A DNA stretch of 49,695 bases. Source: JBBTYG01 sp964418085 (GTDB lineage Bacteria; Patescibacteriota; Minisyncoccia; UBA6257; 2-01-FULL-56-20). The DNA lies in NCBI GenBank assembly GCA_964418085.1, contig CAYQKB010000001.1, forward strand, positions 1 through 49,695, read 5' to 3'. The translations under genes were made by a program, and so were the position numbers. Of the stretch, positions 41,379-49,501 are shown in pieces. Each line of letters begins with the position of its first letter. Position 1 is the first letter of the stretch. Under the pieces are notes generated by a model, which was not told where the DNA came from, made no database searches, and worked only from the letters and a program-made list of their open reading frames with translations.

Positions 41379-43409
41379 ATGATTTCTCGCGAGACAATTC
41401 AAAAGATCCTAGAGACCGCCGTCCACGCCCCCTCTGGCGAAAACTCCCAACCGTGGAAATTTGTTGTTGAAGGCGATCAAATCAAAATATTTAATATCCC
41501 CGAGAGAGATGAATCACTATACAATGTAGACCAAAAAGGATCGTTCGTTGCTCACGGCGCACTTTTAGAGAATATCTTGATAGCATCTTCCGTGGCTGGA
41601 TACAAAGCAAGCTACAAACTGTTTCCTGATAATAGCGATAAAAATTTGGTCGCAATAGTATCATTTTTTGAATCTTCTCCTCGCGAAGAGCAGCTTTATC
41701 CCTTCATCACTAAGCGTTCCACCAATAGAAAACCGTATGAGGTAAAACCACTAAGCGAACAACAAGTTAGTGAATTGATTAATGTTTCTCAAGAAATAGG
41801 AGGAGGAATAGTAAAGTTTATAACTGACCGAAATAAAATAGAGCAACTTGCAGAAGCGGCAAGTGCGAATGAGAAAGTAATGTTTAGCAATAAATATCTG
41901 CATAACTTCTTTTTTACTCACATCAACTGGACAGAAAATGAAGAACGGGAAAAGAGGGTTGGATTTTATATAAAGGCGCTTGAAATGCCTGCGCCTGCCC
42001 AAAAAGCAATGAAACTTTTTAAGCATTGGCCGATTATGAAAGTCCTTAGCAAGTTAGGCTTAGCGAATAAAATTGCCCAAGAGAATACAAAGGGATTTAT
42101 GGCATCGGCAGCAATCGGAGCTGTTTTGGGGGACGGCGATACGCCAAGTGATTATGTTGCCACCGGAAGATTGATGCAACGACTTTGGCTAAAGGCAACA
42201 AAAATGGGTCTAAGTATACAACCTTTAACAGGAGCTTTGTTTCTCTATAAAAATATGGCGAAGCGGGAAAGCAATAAATTTTCTGCGAACCAAATTGAAA
42301 TCTTGGAAAATGCCAATACCACAATAAAGGCCGCGTTTGATGTTCAGAAAAAAACAATCGCGATGATGTTTCGGATTGGCCATGGCGACGCGCCGACAGC
42401 TCGCTCGATGAAATTAGCGCCGATTATTTTAAATGGCAGCGAAAAAACAGAGCCGACCAAAAAAAATCCTGAAGTTTTGACTACGAGGAAGGGAATAATT
42501 AATCATATTCTTGCGGATTTAAAAATCCTGGAAAACAATCCGTCTTTTCATAATAAGTATGCTATCCGAGAAAATATTGCCTTTTTCGAAGCAATCAAAT
42601 CCGTTCCAAATTATATAAAGTGGCTCGTCCAGAAGGCGGGAAAACTGGATCGAACAAAACTTTTAGAACTTACTGATTTTCCGTTTCCAAAATGGGATCG
42701 GGAAATGCATCGAAAGTTGATAGAAATGGAGAAAAAAGATTTTCCTGGACTTGTAGCCCCGCTGGTTAATAGGGTTACTGAACTCATTCTGGCAAAAAAA
42801 GACCGCTTTATCGGAGTAGGGCTTGGATGCGGAGGAATGGAAGTTGAACGACAAGTTATCAAAAAGCTACTGGAAAAGAATCATCCGCATCAAGTTGTTC
42901 TAATTGGGGTGGACAAATCTCCTGTTACTCATGAAGTCGCGAGGGAAAACTTGCGCGAAGTAGAGCCGCATATTGATATTCATGAAATAGAAAATCTGAA
43001 TTCATCTTCACTCGAAAATTTGCTAAAAGGAGATAAACATAGACACATAGTCATACTTTGCAAAAACGATATATTCAAACTTCCGGAGCATTTCCCGCCT
43101 CAATTTTTTGATGTCATCTACCATTCATTATTCAAGCATCATCTAATGGGCAATCACAAAGCAGAAATGGACTCGGTCGTAACTTCGCTTAGGAAATGCG
43201 GTCTCGAGTATGATGGTTTCAAAAATTGGCCGATAATAATCCCTCAAACTTTAACCGGCTGGAGTCATCCCGCGTTTTTTAATGCAGAAATATTCTCTAA
43301 CTTTAGGTTTCTAGAAAAACATGAATTAATGAAAATTTATAGTGGGTTAAAATTATCTTTTTTTAAACGAACTGGCACATATCTATTAGAACACCGCCAC
43401 GAAGGATGA
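41379..43409 (+). CDS. Nitroreductase fused to a Rossmann methyltransferase-like domain
   Basis: 676 residues. Residues 1-340 are a nitroreductase (ILETAVHAPSGENSQPWKFVVEGD with the family's PS(G)xxxxQPW motif; FITKRSTNRKPYE; MASAAIGAVLGDGDTPSDYVATGRLMQRLWLKATKMGLSIQPL). Residues about 400-676 contain GVGLGCGG (479-486) and an acidic residue after strand 2 (GVDKSPV), like SAM-dependent methyltransferases. A half-nitroreductase gene precedes it. FMN enzymes of this branch reduce quinones, nitro groups or thiazoles; the fused transferase suggests a two-step modification of one substrate. No pathway is evident. Confidence 0.8.
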   Translation: MISRETIQKILETAVHAPSGENSQPWKFVVEGDQIKIFNIPERDESLYNVDQKGSFVAHGALLENILIASSVAGYKASYKLFPDNSDKNLVAIVSFFESSPREEQLYPFITKRSTNRKPYEVKPLSEQQVSELINVSQEIGGGIVKFITDRNKIEQLAEAASANEKVMFSNKYLHNFFFTHINWTENEEREKRVGFYIKALEMPAPAQKAMKLFKHWPIMKVLSKLGLANKIAQENTKGFMASAAIGAVLGDGDTPSDYVATGRLMQRLWLKATKMGLSIQPLTGALFLYKNMAKRESNKFSANQIEILENANTTIKAAFDVQKKTIAMMFRIGHGDAPTARSMKLAPIILNGSEKTEPTKKNPEVLTTRKGIINHILADLKILENNPSFHNKYAIRENIAFFEAIKSVPNYIKWLVQKAGKLDRTKLLELTDFPFPKWDREMHRKLIEMEKKDFPGLVAPLVNRVTELILAKKDRFIGVGLGCGGMEVERQVIKKLLEKNHPHQVVLIGVDKSPVTHEVARENLREVEPHIDIHEIENLNSSSLENLLKGDKHRHIVILCKNDIFKLPEHFPPQFFDVIYHSLFKHHLMGNHKAEMDSVVTSLRKCGLEYDGFKNWPIIIPQTLTGWSHPAFFNAEIFSNFRFLEKHELMKIYSGLKLSFFKRTGTYLLEHRHEG

Positions 43410-43574
43410 GTCATAAATTAGTTATGAGGCAAATTTAACTTCGGCGACTAAAACCTTGCTATTTTCAGAGAAATTATGCATTATATTTCCACTCTTAGAA
43501 AAATTGCCTAGAGGGGTAGCTTTCTCTAAGACTGACCTTTGAAAACAGAAAACACCGAATAGAAAGGAAATGGT
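43410..43574. promoter_or_regulatory. Intergenic leader region of the cupin-like gene
   Basis: 165 bases without a gene. AAAGGA at about 43563-43568 lies a few bases before the ATG at 43575 and looks like a real Shine-Dalgarno site, unlike the leaderless starts elsewhere. No terminator is seen for the preceding gene. Confidence 0.4.
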
Positions 43575-44315
43575 ATGTTGAATTTATCAATAAACAGATA
43601 TTGGCATGATGTTTTTTCTCGAATTGCCAAAACTGAAAATGCAGAAGCGAAAAACAAGCTGATCCACAACTTTTTTGAAGAAGTTTTAAAGCCCGGAAGA
43701 CTGAGGAAGTTATTGGAAGATTTCATCTGTGTGATTACAAATCTTGCCGAGCAACAACAGTATTCATATTTTCATGACAATGGTTTCCACAAGATTACGT
43801 TGTATGTTGATATGGAGAATTTGATGAAGCTGCGTTTGCACATTTGGGATCCAATAAGCGGCAAGAGAGCACCCCAGAACGTTCATAACCACAGATGGTC
43901 TTATACCTCGGCAATTCTCTTGGGTGAAATGGTTCAAAAGATATTGCGGGTATCAGATGGGGATGGTGAATGCTATCACTATAAGTATTCAGCACGCGGC
44001 ACCAAATCTTATTACAACGTCCACTCTGTTGGGCGCTGTAGTGTTGAGGTATATCAAACTGACCGACTCACGCCGGGCATGATATATTCGTTGCCTTTCA
44101 ACGTTCTGCATCAAATTGATGTCCCGAGTGATCAAACGGTCGCAACTCTGATTCTCACTCACGAAACGGATGACCTAGTGGTTAATGATTTGATTTCATC
44201 GAGAAGGTTGGATGTTGTCGAGGGAAAGATTGCCTCACCGCCATATTCAAATGAATTTTTGATTGAATTGGTGCGACAGTTTATGCATGTGCGACAGCTC
44301 AAGGGGTATGACTAA
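43575..44315 (+). CDS. Cupin-like (RmlC-fold) protein
   Basis: 246 residues. The central part LRLHIWDP...QNVHNHRWSYTSAILLGEM has the HxH/N metal-binding pattern of cupins, followed by GRCSVEVYQTDRLTPGMIYSLPFNVLHQI, with a second His and the P-G-x6-P type second motif. An N-terminal helical domain (about 70 residues) precedes it. Some proteins with LRLHxWDP...HNHRW occur as metal-dependent oxygenases or epimerases, but no name is safe. It stands between the nitroreductase fusion and a CYTH gene. Confidence 0.65.
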   Translation: MLNLSINRYWHDVFSRIAKTENAEAKNKLIHNFFEEVLKPGRLRKLLEDFICVITNLAEQQQYSYFHDNGFHKITLYVDMENLMKLRLHIWDPISGKRAPQNVHNHRWSYTSAILLGEMVQKILRVSDGDGECYHYKYSARGTKSYYNVHSVGRCSVEVYQTDRLTPGMIYSLPFNVLHQIDVPSDQTVATLILTHETDDLVVNDLISSRRLDVVEGKIASPPYSNEFLIELVRQFMHVRQLKGYD

Positions 44316-44336
44316 TCAATAAGGAGTTACAAACAC

Positions 44337-44380
44337 AAAAATGTGTAGCATAAGATCAACTTGCGCTACACATTTTTTTT
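44337..44380 (+). terminator. Intrinsic terminator of the cupin-like gene
   Basis: AAAATGTGTAGC and GCTACACATTTT form a twelve-pair stem around a short loop, followed by a T-run. It is 20 bases after the stop and just upstream of the CYTH start. Confidence 0.88.
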
Positions 44381-44396
44381 TCTTATATTTTACTGT

Positions 44397-44975
44397 ATGG
44401 ATACAGAATATGAAGCTGTCTTTACAGGAGTTAAAGTTGAGGATGTTCAAAACAAATTGAGACAACTAGGCGCAAAACTATTAAAATCCCGGTATCTACA
44501 GAGAAGAACTACTTTGCAATTACCTATATCGCATCGGTCGGATAATAAATGGTTGCGTGTTCGAGACGAAGGAGATCGAATAACGTTAGCGCTTAAAGCT
44601 ATTGAAGGCGAGGGAATCGCTGGCCAAAAAGAACTACAGGTAAACGTAAGTTCTTATAAAGATACAGTTTTATTACTTGAAGCTATCGGAGCAGAAAAGA
44701 AATCTGAACAAGAATCATATCGGGAACTTTGGTTGTTAAATAAAGTCGAAGTCGTGATAGATGAATGGCCATTCTTACAACCATATATAGAGATTGAAGC
44801 GAAATCGGATAAAGAAGTAAGATTGGTTGCTGAAAAATTGGGTTTTTCCTGGACCGATGCGCGATTTTGCAATGTGACGAAATTGTATTCTGAAAAATAT
44901 AACACTCCAGAAAATTTCCTTGATCACGTTAAAGAATTAACTTTTGCAGGTCATAATCCTTTTATTGCAAATTAA
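44397..44975 (+). CDS. CYTH-domain protein (class IV adenylyl cyclase / thiamine-triphosphatase-like)
   Basis: 192 residues from the ATG at 44397; a longer frame would start in the terminator hairpin. YEAVFTGVKVEDVQNKLRQLGAKLLKSRYLQRRTTL has the ExExK-like start in degenerate form, KWLRVRDEGDRITLALK is the LRxR strand, and VEVVIDEWPFLQPYIEIEAKSDKEV has the acidic W-P-x-L-x-Y-xEIE motif of CyaB-like members. These enzymes act on triphosphates or bind them. The first motif (YEAVFT) lacks the usual ExExK, so activity is uncertain. Confidence 0.85.
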   Translation: MDTEYEAVFTGVKVEDVQNKLRQLGAKLLKSRYLQRRTTLQLPISHRSDNKWLRVRDEGDRITLALKAIEGEGIAGQKELQVNVSSYKDTVLLLEAIGAEKKSEQESYRELWLLNKVEVVIDEWPFLQPYIEIEAKSDKEVRLVAEKLGFSWTDARFCNVTKLYSEKYNTPENFLDHVKELTFAGHNPFIAN

Positions 44976-44984
44976 TTGAAAAAA

Positions 44985-45018
44985 AGAAAAACCCGTCATT
45001 TTCATGTCGGGCTTTTTT
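44985..45018. terminator. Bidirectional terminator between CYTH and Gre genes
   Basis: AAACCCG(T)CA..TGTCGGGCTTTTTT form an interrupted stem, flanked by A- and T-runs, in the 60-base gap between two convergent genes. Confidence 0.65.
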
Positions 45019-45035
45019 GATTTAGAGCATTTGAG

Positions 45036-45515
45036 TTATTCGATTTTCAGAATCGTCGCGGTATCGCCATCCGGTAGTTTTATTTGGTCACCAACTTTTT
45101 TCCCTAGAATTGCTCTAGATAGCGGTGCAACAAGGTTAACAGTTATGATTGCGATACCCTCAACACTCACCTCGACACCACCGATCGAGGAAACAAATAC
45201 ACAAAGTGAATGTTCTGGACAGCTCAGATAAACCACACATCCACCTCGCACAACATCCGGGATTTTGTTTGCAGTCGTCTCCTCAATTCTATCTAATGCT
45301 CGGATTTGCGATTCAAGAAGGGATTTTTTCTTTGCGTATGCAGCTTCAAGGCTTTGACTTTCTTCTTTTGCTGACCCATATCGAGTTTGCATTCTACCTT
45401 CAGCTTCAATCGCATCCGTGTTGGCAGTTTTCCTACCAACTTCTGATAAGTTAATGCTTTTCTGTAGTTCTGTTCGAATCGCCTCAATGATTTTTTTCTT
45501 TGCGATCGTTTTCAT
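45036..45515 (-). CDS. GreA/GreB-family transcript cleavage factor
   Basis: 159 residues. An N-terminal helical hairpin (MQTRYGSAKEESQSLEAAYAKKKSLLESQI) precedes the FKBP-like C-terminal domain: IAIITVNLVAPLSRAILGKKVGDQIKLPDGDTATILKI (SPLGxAxLGKxxGD type). Gre factors stimulate RNA cleavage by stalled RNA polymerase. The tip of the coiled coil does not show a clear Asp/Glu pair, so it may belong to a non-canonical Gre subgroup. It overlaps the upstream kinase gene by 32 bases. Confidence 0.82.
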   Translation of the reverse strand: MKTIAKKKIIEAIRTELQKSINLSEVGRKTANTDAIEAEGRMQTRYGSAKEESQSLEAAYAKKKSLLESQIRALDRIEETTANKIPDVVRGGCVVYLSCPEHSLCVFVSSIGGVEVSVEGIAIITVNLVAPLSRAILGKKVGDQIKLPDGDTATILKIE

Positions 45516-46077
45516 AATCGTCTCCTAGTTTTTGTATTTCTCGAAGGATTTTCAGGACGGCCTCCTCGGGAAGGTTGTTGTTTGTGATTAGTCTTGCTCC
45601 GCTTTGAGCCATAAGGCGGAAAGTTTTTTTATCCACTCGGTTGGCTCTTTCCCATGCATCGCTACTGGCATTGCCTTCTTTGCGATTCGCGATGCGACTT
45701 TCTCTTAGTTGATGCGGCGCATCAATCAAAAATGTCAGATCGGGTATGCATATCTGAAGTCTTTGAGCGAGAGATTTTACATCGATCTTGATGCCCGCTG
45801 CTCGATGGTAACAGAGGGTCGACAAAATATATCTGTCGCAAATCACATGTGATGTTAATAAAGATCTCCGAATTTCTTCGCTTGCGTAAGATACGCTTGC
45901 CAAGTAGTAGAGGAACCTGGTTTGTAAATCTCCTTCATCAATTGTTTTTCTTATTTCGCTGATTTTCGGAGATGGGGTGCTTATAAGTATTGCGGGTAGC
46001 TTGGCGGCGAGTAGTTTGCAAAGAGTGCTTTTCCCGCTTCCCGATAAGCCCTCAAGGACAATAAAGAGTTTTTTCAT
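45484..46077 (-). CDS. Thymidylate kinase-like P-loop protein
   Basis: 197 residues from the ATG at 46077 (a TTG nine codons upstream is less likely). FIVLEGLSGSGKSTLCKLLAAKL is the P-loop; ICDRYILSTLCYHRAAGI has the DRY/x motif; DLTFLIDAPHQLRESRIANRKEGN corresponds to the lid (R-x-x-R) region. It resembles Tmk or deoxynucleoside kinases, though the canonical dTMP-binding segment is weak. The end overlaps the Gre gene, so the two are translated from one message. Confidence 0.78.
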   Translation of the reverse strand: MKKLFIVLEGLSGSGKSTLCKLLAAKLPAILISTPSPKISEIRKTIDEGDLQTRFLYYLASVSYASEEIRRSLLTSHVICDRYILSTLCYHRAAGIKIDVKSLAQRLQICIPDLTFLIDAPHQLRESRIANRKEGNASSDAWERANRVDKKTFRLMAQSGARLITNNNLPEEAVLKILREIQKLGDDYENDRKEKNH

Positions 46078-46240
46078 AGCTTTCGGTTTTTGTCTTCTTT
46101 TCAATTCCAGACATCCTACATAGGAGTTGGAAGCTGCGCATATAATAGAATAACCTTAGTTGTTGTGTCAATCAAAAAAGCGGGCAAGCCTCACGAGTCC
46201 CAAATTACTCACAGGTAGACCTACATTGATTAGGTTTTGC

Positions 46241-46246
46241 TATAAT
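46241..46246 (+). promoter_or_regulatory. Extended -10 box of the sensor kinase gene (probably leaderless)
   Basis: TTTTGCTATAAT, a TGn-extended TATAAT, ends eight bases before the ATG at 46255. A minus-strand promoter for the kinase-Gre pair must lie in the same 177-base gap. Confidence 0.55.
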
Positions 46247-46254
46247 ACATCTAT

Positions 46255-47844
46255 ATGGGCCTATTAAACAATCTTGACTTGATCTCTGTCGCTATGGCAA
46301 TTGCTGGGATCGCCATTCTTGGATTTAGTGTTTTTTTTAACAATCGGCATAGCGCAACAAACAGGAATTTTTTATACCTTTCGTGGGCAATTATTTTCTG
46401 GAGTCTATTCACATATCTTTTCCATTATTCAAAAGACCCCGAATATTATCTTTTTCTAATCCGAATATCGTTGTTTTTCGCGGTATTATTTGCTTTTTAT
46501 CTCTTTCGTTTGGCATATGTTTTTCCAGGAGACACAATTAAACTTCCCAGTTGGTATAGAATATTAGTTTTACCGGCGGTTATAGTTGTTTTAATTTTGA
46601 CGTTGACGCCTTTCGCTCTTCAAAAAGCCGTTGCGAACCCTTCAGGAGAAAACATAGTAAATATAAATGGGCCAGGAATGGTTCTCTTTGGGATAGTTGC
46701 GGGCGGGCTCGATATAGTTGCAATTAGTCTTTTTCTCAAAAAGATGCTCTCTTCCAAGGGAGTAGAACGGAGACAAGCACTTTTTGTTCTTATTGGAGTT
46801 GGAACAATGATTGGATTGATATTGGCTTTTAGTTTCATCCTTCCCGCATTTTTTAAAATTACGAATTTTACATCACTTGGCGCAGTATTCGTTTTTCCTT
46901 TCGTTGCGTTCACTGCTTATGCAATCTATAGGCATCATTTGTTAAATGTAAAAGTTTTTACGACAGCAGCTGTAGCATTTTTGTTTACCATCGTAGGTAT
47001 TTTTGAAATCATTATTTCGAAAGATATAAATGTGCTGGTTTTCAGATCGGCTGTTTTCTTGCTCACGCTGGTATTCAGTATCCTATTGGTTAGAAGCGTT
47101 TTCAAAGAGGTCGAGCAGAAGGAAGAATTAGAGGAAAAGAATATTCAACTCGATGAACTAGGCAGATCAAGGCTTAAATTGCTCTCGATCGCGGCGCACG
47201 ATATAAAAAACCCTCTCACGATAATACGGGATTATGCCGGAATGATTTTGGACGGTACATACAAAGATGAAAAAGCCAAAGAAAAACTCGGATCGATAAA
47301 AGAAGAGTCCGATGGGCTGATGGGCCTCCTCATAACACTTCTAGATTATCGGCAAATCGTGGAGGGTAAATTGGTATGCAATCTTGAACCTATGGATTTC
47401 GGAGCGTTGGTATCTGAGGTAGTAAAAAAATATACGCCGGAGGCAGAAAGACATAAGCTTGAACTTACTCTTTCTCTGCCTGCGAAAAAAATTATGGTGA
47501 ATGGCGATGCCCCAAAGCTGAAGCAGGAAGTGTTGCAAAATTTATTAAGCAACGCCATCAAATATACGCCCGCAGGCTTCATAAAAGTTTTTCTGGAAGA
47601 AAAAAATAATGCGGTTGTTTTGTCTGTTGTGGACTCCGGATATGGAATGTCTCCAGAACTTCTATCTCATCTTTTCGAAGAATTTATTCGCGAGGAAAAA
47701 ATTGAAAAGCAGATTCGGGGAACCGGACTGGGCCTGAGTATCGCGAAAAAAATAATCGAAGCCCACGGCGGAAAAATATGGGCAGAATCTGCCGGCGAGA
47801 ATAAAGGCAGTACATTCTATGTAAGCGTACCGGAGGTTAAGTAA
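46255..47844 (+). CDS. Orphan sensor histidine kinase with multi-pass N terminus
   Basis: 529 residues. Seven to eight hydrophobic segments fill residues 1-285, like the 7TM-type histidine kinase input domain. A short helical linker leads to the H-box SIAAHDIKNPLTII (His near residue 315), then N-box NLLSNAIKYTP (about 430), G1 VVDSGYGMS and G2 GTGLGLSIAKKIIEAHGG. All catalytic parts are intact, so it should autophosphorylate. No response regulator is adjacent, so its partner lies elsewhere. The membrane sensor would read an unknown external or membrane signal. Confidence 0.92.
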   Translation: MGLLNNLDLISVAMAIAGIAILGFSVFFNNRHSATNRNFLYLSWAIIFWSLFTYLFHYSKDPEYYLFLIRISLFFAVLFAFYLFRLAYVFPGDTIKLPSWYRILVLPAVIVVLILTLTPFALQKAVANPSGENIVNINGPGMVLFGIVAGGLDIVAISLFLKKMLSSKGVERRQALFVLIGVGTMIGLILAFSFILPAFFKITNFTSLGAVFVFPFVAFTAYAIYRHHLLNVKVFTTAAVAFLFTIVGIFEIIISKDINVLVFRSAVFLLTLVFSILLVRSVFKEVEQKEELEEKNIQLDELGRSRLKLLSIAAHDIKNPLTIIRDYAGMILDGTYKDEKAKEKLGSIKEESDGLMGLLITLLDYRQIVEGKLVCNLEPMDFGALVSEVVKKYTPEAERHKLELTLSLPAKKIMVNGDAPKLKQEVLQNLLSNAIKYTPAGFIKVFLEEKNNAVVLSVVDSGYGMSPELLSHLFEEFIREEKIEKQIRGTGLGLSIAKKIIEAHGGKIWAESAGENKGSTFYVSVPEVK

Positions 47845-47934
47845 CCGCTGTCGATAATTCTGACTAAGCATCTCTAAATTAAGATAGGATGGAGATTTAT
47901 TTTGGGCACATACTGTGGATAAATCGCCAAACCT

Positions 47935-47964
47935 GACCACTTTTCGGCCGGCCGAAAAGTGGTC
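47935..47964. repeat. 30-bp perfect palindrome
   Basis: GACCACTTTTCGGCC followed immediately by its complement, without a loop. It lies in the 187-base gap between the sensor kinase and the terminase gene. There is no T-run, so it is not a standard terminator; the remaining gap shows nothing else. Confidence 0.95.
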
Positions 47965-48031
47965 CCTACAAAAGAAACTATATATACAAAATAGTTATTA
48001 CATTAAAAATTGTGGAAAACTAAGAAAAACG

Positions 48032-49501
48032 CTACACCCAGCAGGTTCCGCCGTTGCTCTTTACCCAATTCTTCCATGTATCCCATGCCCGGTCGTTCTC
48101 AAGCCCTCCAATAGCATCAATGACGGCCATACTGAAAGCATCGGCGAGGTCGTCATGGTTTTCGATACCGAATCCGGTGAGTTGAGAAATCAATTCCTCT
48201 GCACCATGGCGCGGGAAAAGAATCGTGCCGTTTTGGATAAGCTCGCCCGTGAGCGCGAGCCGCGATCTTTTGTCCCCGGTATTCTTGATACCCTCAACGT
48301 TGCAACCGGCTTCATTGACCGCTTGCACGTAAATTTCTTGGAAGCCGTTTGATTCAACGATAAATTTGGGGCGCGTCCCATTTGCTTTGAATGTTATATC
48401 GAGTTCACGCATAGTGCGCACCGCTTCAGGAAAAGAAACTCTTTTATTAAATGGATTGGGAGTAACGTGCAATCTCATATCATTTCCCTGACCATAACGC
48501 TTAATCCCAACCATCGCCGTGTAATCCGCGCCGTCTCGCTGAGAAATCGCAAGATCGACGCCGATATGGACATCTCGGCATTCCGTCTTAGGAAATTCAT
48601 CGTAGTATTTGATCCATTTGGGGAAAACTACGCGCGTGTTATCGGAAACAATGTTTAAAAGATATTCCTGCTGCCACGCGATTTCGTTTGCGACGCTGTG
48701 CCGCAACTCGTCGATTTTCTCTTGCGTGTCGAACTTGCCCGGCCAGAGACAGTCGCCGTGCTCGTTGAGCAACGGAAACCATAAGTAAACACCACGCAAT
48801 TCTTTTTCCAGAATTTTTCGCTTCAGCCGCATCATCAAGGAATCTTCGTGCAAGAGATTCCCTACAATCACGATCCGCGTGCCGATATCGCCCAAGGGAA
48901 CCACTTCACGTGTAAACCAATCGAAAATCTTGTTTCTGCCCTCAAGTGTTTTTGTGGAGTTGATATCTTCAATATCGTCCAAGATAAGAAGATCGGGGCG
49001 ATGTTCGTAATGGCGCAGGCCCCGAATACTCTGGTCGATCGAAGCAATCATGATTCGGGCACCCGTGTTTTGGAACACAATTGAAGACATTGCCCATTCT
49101 CCGGCGGACTCCACGCGGAAGGGGCCGAGGTCGCTTTTAAGAAGCGGGTTGTTTTCGAGCTCACGGCGGAGATTCGCCATATGTTGTCGTGCTTGCGCCT
49201 GGGTCTGGCAAATGATGAGGACGAACTTTTTCTTCTGCACGCCAAGAATTGACCAGAGCGCATACGACAAGGTGATGAGGGTGGATTTTCCGCTTCCTCG
49301 GAACGCCACGATGCATGCGAGCCGATTCGACATATCCTCGGTGATTCGGAAAATGTCTTTCTGGAACTCAGCTACTGGATATTTGATGTAGTGTGCGAGA
49401 TAGACCGAAAAAAAGAGGAGGTGGCTTTCGCGGGCTACCGCCTGCCGCACGGCGCGGTCATTGGCAATTGCTTCAAGAAGATTGTTGCTGGTCTGTTCCA
49501 T
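48032..49501 (-). CDS. Phage terminase large subunit
   Basis: 489 residues from the ATG at 49501. ATPase motifs: CIVAFRGSGKSTLITL (P-loop) and RPDLLILDDIEDINS (Walker B). The nuclease domain begins VHIGVDLAISQRDGADYTAMVGI (catalytic Asp), and ends NHDDLADAFSMAV with the last Asp pair. It packages phage DNA. The upstream gene is a small-terminase-like frame that overlaps by 29 bases. No portal or capsid gene follows; the sensor kinase lies beyond. Hence a phage remnant or the edge of a prophage extending to the right. Confidence 0.92.
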   Translation of the reverse strand: MEQTSNNLLEAIANDRAVRQAVARESHLLFFSVYLAHYIKYPVAEFQKDIFRITEDMSNRLACIVAFRGSGKSTLITLSYALWSILGVQKKKFVLIICQTQAQARQHMANLRRELENNPLLKSDLGPFRVESAGEWAMSSIVFQNTGARIMIASIDQSIRGLRHYEHRPDLLILDDIEDINSTKTLEGRNKIFDWFTREVVPLGDIGTRIVIVGNLLHEDSLMMRLKRKILEKELRGVYLWFPLLNEHGDCLWPGKFDTQEKIDELRHSVANEIAWQQEYLLNIVSDNTRVVFPKWIKYYDEFPKTECRDVHIGVDLAISQRDGADYTAMVGIKRYGQGNDMRLHVTPNPFNKRVSFPEAVRTMRELDITFKANGTRPKFIVESNGFQEIYVQAVNEAGCNVEGIKNTGDKRSRLALTGELIQNGTILFPRHGAEELISQLTGFGIENHDDLADAFSMAVIDAIGGLENDRAWDTWKNWVKSNGGTCWV

